From positions 9,005,562 to 9,069,561 of the forward strand of contig OY754972.1 of assembly GCA_963576475.1 (NCBI GenBank): a DNA stretch of 64,000 nucleotides. Reading direction: 5' to 3'. Below the pieces are notes generated by a model. That model searched no databases. It saw nothing but the letters and a program-made list of their open reading frames with translations, and had not been told where the DNA came from. Positions 20,945-30,910 of the stretch are shown here, piece after piece. A program made the translations under genes and the position numbers. The stretch's first letter is position 1. The number at the start of each line of letters is the position of its first letter. This DNA is from Molanna angustata (lineage: Eukaryota > Arthropoda > Insecta > Trichoptera > Molannidae).

Positions 20945-21272
20945 TTATAAAAAGGGGATTTCAATAGAACACATCAATTACACAGATCTAATGCTAGAAT
21001 TTAAACTTTTAAATCTTGACGTTAGAAGAAAGGTTTTTGACCTTTCCTTCTTACACAAAATATTGAACCATGCTATAGACTGTCCCGAACTCCTTAAACT
21101 CATAAACTTAAACGTTCCGGCTAAAACCACAAGACAGTGTGTTATGTTTCGTGAGAGCCATTCTCTGAATAATTATGTCTACCACTCCCCAATACCAAGG
21201 CTACATAGACTTGGCAACATTGTGGGGAGTCTTTCCGATGTTTTTGCCGACGATTTTTCTACTTTCAAATAA
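20945..21272 (+). mobile_element. LINE RT C-terminal fragment (group i)
   Basis: The 93-codon frame from 20,991 reads EFKLLNLDVRRKVFDLSFLH, KILNHAIDCPELLKLINLNV and PAKTTRQCVMFRESHSLNNY, ending FADDFSTFK and a stop. It aligns in layout with residues 213-300 of the 36.1 kb RT (LTTLEARRTVADMSYLYKLV...). The initial ATG is internal. 5'-truncated; no stop inside. Confidence 0.78.
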
Positions 21273-21324
21273 AAAATATTACATTTTCTTTTTTAAAAAT
21301 TCCTTATTTTCGCTTGAGAACAAG

Positions 21325-21400
21325 GAATTTTTACTACAGCCATCTGTGTGTGAAAATATGAACAACATTCTTTTTATTTTTTATTTATTTTTGTTGTAAG
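21325..21400 (+). mobile_element. family H right-end piece, plus orientation
   Basis: GAATTTTTACTACAGCCATC, GTGTGTGAAAA and AACAACATTCTTTTTA up to TTTTGTTGTAA match 54,287-54,361 in the same orientation, but the next base starts a reverse-oriented family H piece. Confidence 0.7.
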
Positions 21401-21660
21401 AATTTCAGTATTACAATATATAGAACTTTCAAAATTGAATTGATAGGGACCTCATTAAAAAGGCATAATTGGTGAACGTTGCGCAAGCGCATAAAGTGAT
21501 CACGTAAACCAGCCGATGACAGGTCGTAAGCCCTGTAGGTGCCTTGATATCCCGGTTCTCCTACAGTTAATATTCCAACTTCGTCTCTATTGAGATAATT
21601 AAAAATCTGTTTAAAAATACCTTTGACTCCCGACAGGGAAAAAAAATCCAATGTTTGCGC
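21401..21660 (-). mobile_element. family H left part, minus orientation
   Basis: GAATTTCAGTATTACAATAT followed by AAAAAGGCATAATTGGTGAA, GATGACAGGTCGTAAGCCCT and GTCTCTATTGAGATAATTA is the reverse complement of the family H left two-thirds. It continues into CTTTGACTCCCGACAGGG, a flank also shared with 50,758-50,780. Confidence 0.75.
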
Positions 21661-21859
21661 ATATGCAATAATAAAAATATTCGATTGCTTAAATATTTTT
21701 CTATTGTTTTAATTTAAGAAAAAAAACAATATCTGTACTGAAACAAGAGAGCGTTCTCCATATTTCCTGAAATAGAGAGGCATTTGCCCAATGTCGGGGA
21801 GACGATGACGAGAGAATTCTGAAATTTTTAACAAACCATTAAAAATAAATTAACGGGTG

Positions 21860-22010
21860 TTTTATGCTGAAAAACTTGACACCACAACACACTCAATAGC
21901 TGTGTCAGGAAACACAAGACAGAATATAAGCGCCCTTGGAATGATCCTGAATCATTAAACGGCACTATATAAACTATTATCTCCAAATTTCTCTAAAGGA
22001 CTTAAAAACA
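21860..22010 (+). repeat. dispersed repeat family A, copy 2 (left part)
   Basis: ACACCACAACACACTCAATA, then ATAAGCGCCCTTGGAATGAT and CATTAAACGGCACTATA match 925-1,190. Interrupted by the fold-back element that follows. Confidence 0.65.
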
Positions 22011-22011
22011 C

Positions 22012-22179
22012 TTTGTTTACACCACGTCTCGATTGAATTTGCGACCTGTTTCGGAACTTACATACCGTTTCCTCCGCAGGCAGAATTTCAAATGAACATT
22101 TGAAATTCTGCCTGAGGAGGGAACTGTCAGTTCCAAAACCGGTCGCAAATTCAATCAATACCTACGTGGTGTAAACAAA
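22012..22179. mobile_element. fold-back (long inverted repeat) element in family A
   Basis: The left end TTTGTTTACACCACGT and right end ACGTGGTGTAAACAAA are exact reverse complements. Inside, GATTGAATTTGCGACC pairs with GGTCGCAAATTCAATC and GGCAGAATTTCAAATG with CATTTGAAATTCTGCC. The ~168 bp segment therefore folds almost completely with a tiny loop near 22,095. A hairpin MITE is the simplest reading. Confidence 0.85.
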
Positions 22180-22194
22180 ATTAAAAATATAGTT

Positions 22195-22295
22195 AATTTT
22201 TGACTTAAAAACAACTTTGTTTCGTTGAGCAAAATAAGATCGCAATATCAGCGCCCTTGGAAGGATCCAGACACATTGAACGGCGTTATAAATAT
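22195..22295 (+). repeat. family A, diverged piece
   Basis: CTTTGTTTCGTTGAGCAAAA and TCAGCGCCCTTGGAAGGATC plus CATTGAACGGCGTTATAA. It may be a neighbouring copy or the continuation of the interrupted one. Confidence 0.55.
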
Positions 22296-22439
22296 TCTTA
22301 TGGAGACAAATCGTCTCCAAGTCATCGCGCTTTTTTATTTTATTGAATACCCATATGATATGAATAGTCGACTGAAATTTTAATTTGGGCTATGAGGACA
22401 AGCATTTTAAAAGTACGCAAAAAGTACCATCGTGTTACT

Positions 22440-22690
22440 CATAGCCGGCACTCATGATCGTCCTTCTTCCTGGACTCATGACTGAGACTTAAACACCCGC
22501 TGAATGTTCTGCCTCCATGAAGGACTGTCATGGACAAATCGAAGGGCTTCGGAAGAAGAAGATCCCGGATAGAAGATGCTGTTACGGAATTGGCAAGGTC
22601 GTGTCCGCGACCTCTGGATCTTGTACCTTCCACTCCACCCATTACGATGTGCTTCTCTAGGTTATCTGGCAATGTGCTAACAGGCGATCC
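22440..22690 (-). mobile_element. LINE RT C-terminal fragment (group k), copy 2
   Basis: Minus strand: LEKHIVMGGVEGTRSRGRG ('GK.SRGRP' hinge), then in another frame SSSEALRFVHDSPSWRQNIQ, comparable with ITETLRFIQDFKTWRRTIRR at 6.6 kb. At least one frameshift; pseudogene. Confidence 0.7.
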
Positions 22691-22694
22691 TTTA

Positions 22695-23390
22695 TCTGTA
22701 TTTCATTAAGTATGGACACATTGGAACTCCTAGCAGTCTACGGTATTCGGATAAATAGCACATCTTATAAGTTCCCACTGAAAAATAGAAATTAAAAATA
22801 CACTGTGAAATCATAAATCTTTACTATTTCATAGTAGTGGAGTGTATAGTAATATGTAGGTACCTATTTACTATGAAAACTTGTCAAAGAGTTATAAAAG
22901 TTATTTTTGTGGTGATCTCGACAAGTACATTTATGGGCGGGTGATTTCTATGAAAGATGACATCTGTCAAAAGATACTGCAATTGTATGGGTGTGTATTT
23001 ATGTGTCTGTGTGTGTATGCGAATCAGCTGACGGCTGAGTGAGCTGCGACAAAGGGGTTAAGTGGCAAATGAAAAAAATTACAATTAATAATGTTGCAAG
23101 AACCTAACTACACGTTGTGACAGCGGTTGACAACATTTTCATCTCTGATACTACTGTATTATAAAATATTTTTTTTTTAATTCCTACAAATCAAAACTAC
23201 ACTAATCTACAAAACAAATGTAAGTATGTATCTACATGTATCTACAAAACTAATGTAAGTATGTAACATGTTTACAATTCACTATTTCATAGTCATTTTA
23301 ATTATAGTCATATTAATTATAGTCTTTGTTTCTTTCTACAAATGTGATACCTATTACTCATAATTTACTAACCTAACTTACCAATATTTA
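22695..23390. other. no gene recognised
   Basis: A partial local duplication occurs at 23,208-23,268 (CTACAAAAC(A/T)AATGTAAGTA twice) and ATTATAGTCATATTAATTAT near 23,300. Nothing else was identified. Confidence 0.5.
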
Positions 23391-23394
23391 TTCT

Positions 23395-23510
23395 TCTTCT
23401 TCCCCTCTCTCTTTAGGCCCTTTGGCTTGTTAAAGTCCTGCGTCAGCTTTCCTCCTGTGATGTGGATAGCCAGATGTCCTTCCATCTCTTGGGAGGACGT
23501 CCTGGAAGAC
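23395..23510 (-). mobile_element. LINE group c 3' coding end, copy 3
   Basis: Minus-strand frame GLPGRPPKRWKDIWLSTSQE, then ES and TGA, matches GRPPKRWKDSWTSASQE at 12.87 kb. The plus-strand TTCTTCTTCTTCCCC at its end is the AGAAGAAGAA 3' tail. Sequence to ~23,640 may be a further decayed LINE. Confidence 0.82.
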
Positions 23511-24119
23511 TTTTTTCTCAGGGAAAATTATTCCTACATGAAAATAATGTATTTTTCTCTTGGAGGATGTCGTGCCACAAGTTCACGATCCCTGAAGTTA
23601 TAGCATCCCTTAACCCCCTCTAATAGAAATCCTTTTGTCCTTTGATAGCAGCTGTTACTGCTGACTGGTACGTACATAGGTACAGCAACACGAATTAATT
23701 TCGCTAAGTAGCTTTGTGTTAGCTCGTGCGAAAAAAGGTATTAACGATACCATTAATTAGGCAACCGGCAACATTACCAGCAACATACCTACGGGTTACT
23801 TATACCGACCCATATAATACTCAAACAATATAAAACATCTTTTTTGTTTTGATCTGTGGGACTGACATAGACAATATGTATATTTCAGCATTAATAAAAA
23901 AATATTTAAAAATATATTTTTGAAATTATTTACTTTGTAAAAACCAAGAATGAGCCGTTTAATTTGATAAGACCCGAAGCGACCGATTCTTCTTCAGGAC
24001 GAGGGCAGATCACAAATGGCTATATAATAACAGCACACAGTTGAGAATGTTTGGAGGAAAGGAGAGTGGAGTGGCGTGAGTTGGGATACTCGCGTCATTA
24101 CCATTACAGAATTAAACAC

Positions 24120-24512
24120 ATAGACCAACATAACCGACCAAAATTTACCATCATTTAACACGTGGACCAACATTACCCACGTGTACCAACATTACCCACA
24201 TGTACCAACATTAACAACCAACAATACACATGAGGATCAACATTATCAACCAACATTTACCAACTTTTTCCATATGCACCAACATCTACCAACATAACCC
24301 ACATGTACTAACATTAACAACCAACAATACACATGAGGATCAACATTATCAACCAACATTTACCAACCTTATCCACATGGACCAACATTACCAACTAACA
24401 TTTATCAACATAACCCACGTGGCCCAACATTTACCAACATTACCTACACATTTGTACCAACATTACACACGGGGACCAACATTACCAACCAAAATTTACC
24501 AAACTTGACGAT
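24120..24512. repeat. degenerate minisatellite (ACCAACATTA-type)
   Basis: About 390 bp of ACCAACATTACCCACATG-like subunits (16-20 bp). A higher-order block of ~102 bp with AACATTAACAACCAACAATA and CATGAGGATCAACATTATCA occurs at about 24,203 and 24,305. The 92-codon frame across it, with recurrent NQHLP/HYQ, is a by-product. GC and purine content differ sharply between strands. Confidence 0.9.
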
Positions 24513-25240
24513 TCACCAAAAACTGACATGTATCAGAAATATATATAGAAATAATTGATTATTCTCTGTAATATTTTCACATTGATTTTATAATTGTTGG
24601 TTTAAAATTTGTGATTATTTTCTATAAGGTGATCAAAAAATTCAGGAAATTTATCGAATCGATTGAGAGAATCGATTTCTGTTTTCTTCTTATTTACGTC
24701 CTTTGTTATTAATAGTTAACACTTTAATACAATATAGGTGAGTCTTTTTTGCATTGTTTATTCCTTAAACTGTTTACTTAAATAAGAAAATAAAAAGAGC
24801 TCATTAAAACCTCTTTTGGGCAAGGAATTTTAATATTATTATATATTTAGGCTTGGCGTGGCGCCTAATTCCTACTGCTTACCATAAATTATATATTCAC
24901 TTAAAGTCATAATAACATTGGACTTTTGCATAAAATAAAACCGGTATAGTCAAATATCTTCAATTTCTTAAACCTACAACGTAATATTATCGACATAATT
25001 TCTTTCATTCAGCTATAGGCGTTGAATCAATATTTCCAAGTGTTTGTATGTATGTGAAAATAATATTTTCATTCATATAATTGTAAATTAATTCAAGTGT
25101 TTATTTAAACATTTTAGTATTCGTCAAACCAATAAATCTGAAGATAAACTCTCCTCAAAATTGTCAACTCTGTCTTCGGAATATCTAAATATGTATCTTA
25201 AAGATATTTCTTTTGTGGATTCAATAACATTGTAGGATAT
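24513..25240. other. no gene recognised
   Basis: AT-rich; no coding signal and no recognised family. Confidence 0.45.
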
Positions 25241-25244
25241 ATAG

Positions 25245-25562
25245 CAGAATATAATTGGCTGTGAGGCACCGGCTTAGAATAGTGCTTCCACTCTTTTCTA
25301 TTATTGTTTTCGAGTGTCCCGTCAGAGCCGGGTAATCGAATATACAACAAGCAACAATAACATCTCACATAGTTCAGCAATGAGGTTCACCACCCATTAT
25401 GAATGTAGTGCCTTTTAGGTGAGACGAGACTGGTGTGTGGGTATACACATATGTGTTGTGCTCCCTTTTATAAGGCAATTACACTCGCACACCTTTCGCT
25501 GGTTACTCCACTTTGTGGGATATGCCGTGATGGTATGAATGAATAAATGAATGAATGAATAA
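25245..25562 (+). repeat. dispersed repeat family D, full copy
   Basis: Starts near GGCTGTGAGGCACCGGCTTA and passes through ACCCGGCTCTGAC-type sequence (here reversed as GTCAGAGCCGGGTAATCGAA), CTCACATAGTTCAGCAATGA, GTGAGACGAGACTGGTGTGT and CTTTTATAAGGCAATTACAC. It ends at GTGGGATATGCCGTGATGGT and a (TGAA)n tail. The ~315 bp length, sharp simple tail and copy number suggest a SINE or short LINE 3' end. No A/B-box was recognised. Confidence 0.8.
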
Positions 25563-25860
25563 TTGTTCAAATACTTAAATCTATTACCTAATATTTTCCT
25601 TGCATACGTTAATGGTATGTCAAGCTAATGGAAATAGGTATATTTGATGACGAACTAAGAAGTTTAACTAGCAATTATTGCACCTCGGATAAACCTCATT
25701 CGTTACGATATCGTATCGTTGTAGTCGTTTTTATTTAATGAGAGCCTAGATGACAAAGTAAACGAAATTACAAAATTTGTTCAGAAAATTAAGAGATGCA
25801 CTGTTGCAATGACTTATAATTTTCGTAAAAAAATAAATTATCAAATTACCTATAAATTAT
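25563..25860. other. no feature seen
   Basis: Unassigned AT-rich spacer. Confidence 0.45.
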
Positions 25861-25948
25861 TAGATGGGTCGGTGGCAGAACGGTTAGCGCGCTGGTCTAG
25901 TAATCTTGTTTAACAAGGATATATTCATTTTTTTGTAAAATAAAAAAA
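25861..25948 (+). mobile_element. SINE-2 with internal deletion
   Basis: The A-box half (GGTCGGTGGCAGAACGGTTA, GCGCGCTGGTCTAGTAATC) is joined directly to the 3' end (TTGTTTAACAAGGATATATT plus A-tail). About 95 bp, including the B-box, are missing compared with 28,149-28,340. The junction shares only AATC/TTG-scale sequence, consistent with a deletion or template jump. Confidence 0.85.
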
Positions 25949-26600
25949 ATCTAGTTGGGGTGTTTCAGCGTTTTTAGATATTTAATAAAAATGATAATTA
26001 AAGGCAGTTTCTTGAAGAACTTTATTGTAAAAGCTGCTTCGAGACATTGTATTTGTGTATATATTTAAACCGATTTTCAGCGTTATAGCTTTTATGGTTT
26101 TTGAGATATATGGAAAAATGTAAATGTGTCAATAGTTGATAACCACTGACTGAAACAAAAATTAAAATTTTCAGTATAAAAGTATTGTAGGATTAAAAAT
26201 TCGTGTTATTATTTTTTTGATTTTAGGCTCTGTGAATCAAGCAGATTAAAAGTTATAAGTGACACACACAGACACACTAAATGTTTTACTCCGAATCCTG
26301 AGTTAATTCCTAATTTATCTTAATATAGGTATTACAATAACTTCAGCGACAACCTGTAATTGGCTTTATTATGAATCAAATCAACTTTATTTTATATAAT
26401 TTATTATATGCTGTATGTTGTCCTCTAAATAAATAAATAAATATATGTAACCTAATGCTGCGAAGCCTCAAAGTTGGTGTTTTTTTTACTTCAAAGTTGA
26501 AAATCATGAAAAATATTAATCATGCCACACAAATCTTGGCTTGAAACTATGTTGATATGCTTAGAGAAACAAATTCTCTTGAACATATCGACAGTTGGAT
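25949..26600 (+). mobile_element. family F element, truncated and interrupted
   Basis: Begins at TCTAGTTGGGGTGTTT, the point corresponding to 11,510, and ends CATATCGACAGTTGG. The terminal stem-loop is present (AGAGAAACAAATTCTCT within GATATG...CATATC). Split by a LINE tail at 26,303-26,447. Confidence 0.82.
26303..26447 (+). mobile_element. LINE 3' tail inserted in family F
   Basis: Between GAGTTAATT and AACCTAATGCTGCGAAGCC the copy contains CAACCTGTAATTGGCTTTAT and GCTGTATGTTGTCCTC with an AAATAAAT tail, absent from the other family F copies. The tail equals that at 160-235. A severely 5'-truncated insertion, plus orientation. Confidence 0.75.
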
Positions 26601-27315
26601 AACTCATTTTTTTTATATAAATAATGCTTTTAATTTAACTATCGACGATTTTCGTGGTCTAACAAGACTGAAGCCAGAGGTTATATTTAAGTAATAACAT
26701 GTATGGAGTTCTGATAGAATTTTGGATCAACAAACTAAAATTAGTAAACTAATATACTTACATATACGCAGTTATTAGATTTTGGATCAATTAATGAATT
26801 TAAATTTATGCAAAAATCAAACATAGAATTACTCGCCGATAAAATGCACCTTTAGATACCTACTTAAAAGACGTATAAAATGAAAATTAAATCACCGCTC
26901 GAGGCAACACACAATATTTTTACTAACCTACAAAATACATACTTTAGAGTATTTTTTTTTTCGTTCTAGCAACATTCGGGCCATATTATTAATGCATGAC
27001 GAGAATTATAAAGAATCAAAACAACGGGAGCACTAAGAGCCCCAGGGTTTCCACTGCGGACCCCTCATATTCAGTATATACATTTTTTTATTTTTAATTT
27101 TAAATTCTGATCTATTATTTTCCTCGTCGAACGTGATTTACATATTACTAATGATGAGCATTATGAAAGAAGTAACCCACACACTTCATATTATCATTAT
27201 CATCGAAATAATCCGACGAAAAAAAAACAATGAGAACGTTTAACAAAGAGAAATGGGGTTAATTTTTTTCGAAAATATATTCATGCAAATATGTACTAAG
27301 AAAAAGTCACGAAAT
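26601..27315. other. no gene recognised
   Basis: AT-rich; short homopolymers only. Confidence 0.45.
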
Positions 27316-27319
27316 AACC

Positions 27320-28126
27320 GTAACGATATGTGTTTTTCCTAATAATGGGGTAAGTAAAGATAATCGATTGCCACACACCTGTATTCTTGCACTTAATCGC
27401 AGATCGGCGGTAAAATAAACAAGCTTTTATTTATTTATTTATACATCTTCTTGTTACGTTACGTTCTTCTTGTTATTTACGTTATTTTTTGAAATTTTCA
27501 TGTAAGTACATAGGTATACAATACACAAATATATACTACCTACCAAAAGTCCACCATAAAGATATGCCCCATCCCTAATGGCGTCAGCAAACAGATCCAA
27601 GTCCCACACACCTGCATCTTCCTATTATTATATGTATGTATGTGCTGGTAAATGGTCAGAAATATGATCAGCCTACATGGCAGTTTTTGTGAATTGATGT
27701 GTACAGTACATACCTACTTATAAACCTACATTCATTAATTCATACCATCGCTGCATATCCCACAATGAAGCGTTATCAGCGACAGCTATATGCGGGTGTG
27801 CATTAGAAACACGACACGTGCGTGTATCCCGACACAGCAGTCTCGCCCCACCTAAAAAGGCAACATTCAGAATGAATGTTGAAACTCATTACTGAACTAT
27901 GTGAGATGTTATTGTTGCATGTTGTATTTTCGACTACCCGGCTCTAAGCCGGTGCGTCACACCCGCTCACCTGTCGCTGGTTACCTGGTCCCTACCCCAA
28001 ATTGTGGGATATGCCGTGATGATATGAATGATTGAATGAATGAATCTTGTGTATTTGATAGAGATATCATAGAGGTGTGTCCTTTTCCTGATGACGTAAG
28101 TAAAGAGTACCTAGTGACACACATCT
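27320..28126. repeat. three related ~60 bp units in 0.8 kb
   Basis: Diverged versions of 'TTTTTCCTAATGACGTAAGT AAAGAT..' ending CACACACCTGTAT occur at about 27,333-27,395, 27,565-27,622 and 28,080-28,126. They are similar in order but carry many substitutions. It is unclear whether they are remnants of one local duplication or of a dispersed element. Confidence 0.4.
27735..28050. repeat. family D, head-to-head composite
   Basis: The left edge is in reverse orientation (ATTCATACCATCGCTGCATA, CCCACAATG). The right edge is in forward orientation (CCCCAAATTGTGGGATATGC, GCCGTGATGATATGAATGAT plus GAATGAATGAAT). The middle reads as one reverse copy up to ACCCGGCTCTAAGCCGG and then flips. Two oppositely oriented 3' ends therefore share one body. 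Confidence 0.8.
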
Positions 28127-28148
28127 CTATAAAAACGAATTGTTATAC

Positions 28149-28340
28149 TAGATGGGTCGATGGCAGAGCGGTTAGCGCGCTGGGCTAGTAATCCAGTGGT
28201 CGCGAGTTCGAATCCTGCCTCGACCGATTTCGTTCACCCATAGCACAAGCATTTATATGCTTATTTTAGGGAACGTAGGAAGATGTATATGTACTTGTTT
28301 AACAAGGACATATTCATTTTTTTTACAAAAAAAAAAAAAC
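28149..28340 (+). mobile_element. tRNA-derived SINE-2, full copy
   Basis: GGGTCGATGGCAGAGCGGTT, GCGCGCTGGGCTAGTAATCC and GCGAGTTCGAATCCTGCCTC supply A- and B-boxes. An AGT (Thr-type) anticodon would lie in the CTAGTAA loop. The body has GATTTCGTTCACCCATAGCA and ACTTGTTTAACAAGGACATA with an A13 tail. T-arm pairing (GCGAG/CTGCC) is broken in the same way in every copy, so this is a family trait and not a working tRNA. Confidence 0.92.
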
Positions 28341-28344
28341 AGTG

Positions 28345-29080
28345 TTTAAATACGCATTTTCAAACCAAGACCTATGGCGAACTCATTCTGGCTACATACA
28401 TAATATTTAGATACATCGATACTAACCTAAGTAACGTAAAAATATTAATCTTTATGAAAGCAATAACATATTCAAATAAACACAATTTTATAGTTTTTAA
28501 ATTTGCTATTTATGTAATAATATCCACAAATAGTTATAAATGGGAAATAATACACCATTAGTGTTTCAAATATATGAAAATACATTTTAGTAATATGGCG
28601 TACCATGAAATTACAATTTATAGGTATACGAAATATTTATCTCTCCATCGATCGAATCGTGTCACAACTCTAAAAACATTAAATTTTATAGTTAGCGACA
28701 AACACTCACGTTTGATCAAACTAACGTGTTTATTCAACTTTATAGATATCCTATAAATAAGTGTGCACGTTCGAATATTTTCAAATTTTGTAAATTTATG
28801 TATCTAATAATCGCTTATATCCTGTTAGATTTTGAAGGATATCTGATCGGTGCTTCTTATTTCGGGAATCGGGACCCAAGTTCGGGAAACTTATTATTTG
28901 ATATTTTTACTATCAAAGAACATCACTTTTGAAAATACTGAAAATTATTGACACACGTTCAATAGTCAGACGGTTTCTAAATCATAATACAATAGAATTT
29001 CAAAAAATAATCAAAATTCTTGGCGATAGCCCGCATCTTGATGTAACCATCAGCTTCTGCTGAGATATCCCATAGATACC
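28345..29080. other. no gene; one family I piece
   Basis: 28,765-28,870 shares TTTTCAAATTTTG(T/C)AAATTT and GATTTTGAAGGATATCTGAT plus GGTGCTTCTT with sequences either side of the 38.4 kb minisatellite. Four short frames of 60-92 codons show nothing recognisable. Confidence 0.5.
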
Positions 29081-29084
29081 TAAT

Positions 29085-29240
29085 AATAATAAACACTTCC
29101 TTGCACCCTGCGCAAGTGGCGAGTTTATTGCAGTATGGCAATTTCTTCCAACTAACCAGTGTTTCCAGCCCAGAGAAGCAATATTTGCGTGAGAAATAAT
29201 TTTCTCCCCTGCTGGGAATCGAACCACACAACACACACGC
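29085..29240 (-). mobile_element. SINE-3, near-complete minus copy
   Basis: On the minus strand a B-box GGTTCGATTCCCAGCAGG precedes GAGAAAATTATTTCTCACGC. Then come GGCTGGAAACACTGGTTAGT, TTGGAAGAAATTGCCATACT and GCAATAAACTCGCCACTTGC, with a TTATTATTATT-type tail. The B-box plus the recurrent tail is why I call this family a tRNA-derived SINE. The A-box part is missing or unrecognisable. Confidence 0.75.
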
Positions 29241-29394
29241 TTAAAAATCACAACGAAACTTGATTGACGTGAAAAAATCCTCTGTAAAATCATCTCTCAA
29301 CTACATATTTAAAACATTAAGTACCTAGTGGAGAGTAAAATTCACAGAGAGAGGAAATAAACACAGCTGACATAATTAGGCTACATTTTTAGAC

Positions 29395-29465
29395 CAGGGT
29401 ATTGGTACAAAGTGAGGCGGATCGAGGTATCCTAAACACATTCAATATTTAAATGCTTTTCGAAA
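29395..29465 (-). repeat. family B, reverse copy
   Basis: GGTACAAAGTGAGGCGGATC, AGGTATCCTAAACACATTC is the reverse complement of the 14.57 kb copy. Confidence 0.6.
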
Positions 29466-30065
29466 TTTAATCCCTTTGTTAAAAACATGTACTTTTTGAT
29501 ATTAGTGTTCAAACTACGGTTTAATTTTTATTCCGAAAATATTTGAATATGTTAAACTGTTAGATTGTCAGTCTGTGGTAAAAACGTATTATTTCATGTG
29601 TGTCATTATTCCATCAACAGAGCGGTATGAATACCGAATGCGACATTCCAAGCAATTATGTTATCTTATGAATATTAATCTTTTAATTAATTTATTATAT
29701 TGAATAGTTAGTGTTGGGGAAAAATCTTGTAAATCGGTTATATATTAGTATTTTTATTGGATATATAACCATTAACACATTTGCATAACTTACAGTTTTG
29801 ATTAAAATTTAATAAAATTTTCAATAAATTTCTCATCTCAAACAAAGCCATGTTTTTAATAATAATTTATTTACAAAGATTGATTTGTTATTTATACGTT
29901 TTTACGCATTTTGACATTTTCGATATTCAATATCGAACAGAGGCGATATACACTACGTAGTTGCCCTTTTTAAGAATATTTATTTTTGCCTTTGACGAAT
30001 GCGCGATAAAAACTATTTGTGATTGTGTAAGAAATGAAGGTTCGTCAATAAAAATTTAAGTAAGC
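29466..30065. other. no gene recognised
   Basis: Nothing identified. Confidence 0.45.
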
Positions 30066-30069
30066 TAAT

Positions 30070-30410
30070 GAATTTCGACGTGGCAGTAAACCCATGAAAG
30101 TAGAAAGGATTGACGCGGTGATAGACCTATGAAGGTATAGAGAATTGACGTGGCAGAATACCAATAAAAGTAGAAACAACTGACGTGGCAGTAGACCTAT
30201 GAAAGTAGAAAGAATCGATGTGGTGGAAGACCCATGAAAGTAGAAAGAATTGACGTGGAGGAAGACCCATGAAAGTAAAAAGAATTGACGTGGCAGTTGA
30301 CATATGCAAGTAGAAAGAATTTACGCGGTGGAAGACCTATGAAAGTAGAAAGAATTGACATGGAGGAAGACCCATGAAAGTAGAAAGAATTTACGCGGTG
30401 GAAGACGAAT
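30070..30410. repeat. 35-bp minisatellite, about 10 units
   Basis: Unit starts (30,107, 30,142, 30,177, 30,212, 30,247, 30,282, 30,317, 30,352, 30,387) are spaced exactly 35 bp; the first unit at 30,070 is 37 bp. A typical unit has GAATTGACGTGG and ACCCATGAAAGTAGAAA. Most units keep the TGACGTGG or TTACGCGG word. The minus-strand frames with recurrent FLLSWVFHH/FYFHRS follow from this repetition. Confidence 0.95.
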
Positions 30411-30539
30411 GTATGATAAAACGATCAATGATAGAAGATGAAGTGAGAAAATTAAACAAGAACTTAAGATAGAATGAGACATTGTGATTAAAATGAAATT
30501 AAATACCATACACATGTATAATATATAATTTATGATGAA

Positions 30540-30730
30540 CGTCTGACAAAGAATATAGGCAGAAAAGAGGTGAAATATTGGACAAGGCTATTAAAAATCT
30601 TTACACAAGATATCATACTTCATAGATGTCTTGTATGTGAATGTGACAGATCTCAGGATATAAAGTATGGTGTTCTGTTCTATCTGCCTACTACAAATAG
30701 GAAAACGGTGTGATGGTACGTAAATACCTC
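30540..30730 (+). mobile_element. LINE group b 3' end, decayed copy 4
   Basis: ATGGTGTTCTGTTCTATCTG, CCTACTACAAATAGGAAAA, GTGTGATGGTA corresponds to WRSVLSAYP and the following 3' flank at 18.6 kb; upstream GTCTGACAAAGAATATA corresponds to RLTKK-I. Stops throughout. Confidence 0.6.
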
Positions 30731-30839
30731 AGTTTCATTTTTTTGTTTATTTGGTATGTATGTATGTACCTATGTACAAATCCATTTTTTATTTATTGTG
30801 CACACAATTCAATGGACTCATTAAAAAGGACTTCTTCGG

Positions 30840-30910
30840 GCGAAACGGTCGATTGTGTAACAAGTTGCCAAATTTTGGAGACTAATAAATATTGATCGTA
30901 TCGATTTCAG
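30840..30910 (-). mobile_element. SINE-1 body scrap
   Basis: AACAAGTTGCCAAATTTTGG, AGACTAATAAATATTGATCG matches 6,390-6,440 of SINE-1; head and tail absent. Confidence 0.5.

Noticed and set aside
24230..24508. Asn/His/Gln-rich protein
   Set aside because: By-product of the ACCAACATTA repeat.
28149..28225. A tRNA gene (Thr-type, AGT anticodon)
   Set aside because: The T arm does not pair, the same defects recur at 51.9 kb, and a non-tRNA body with A-tail follows; it is a SINE head.
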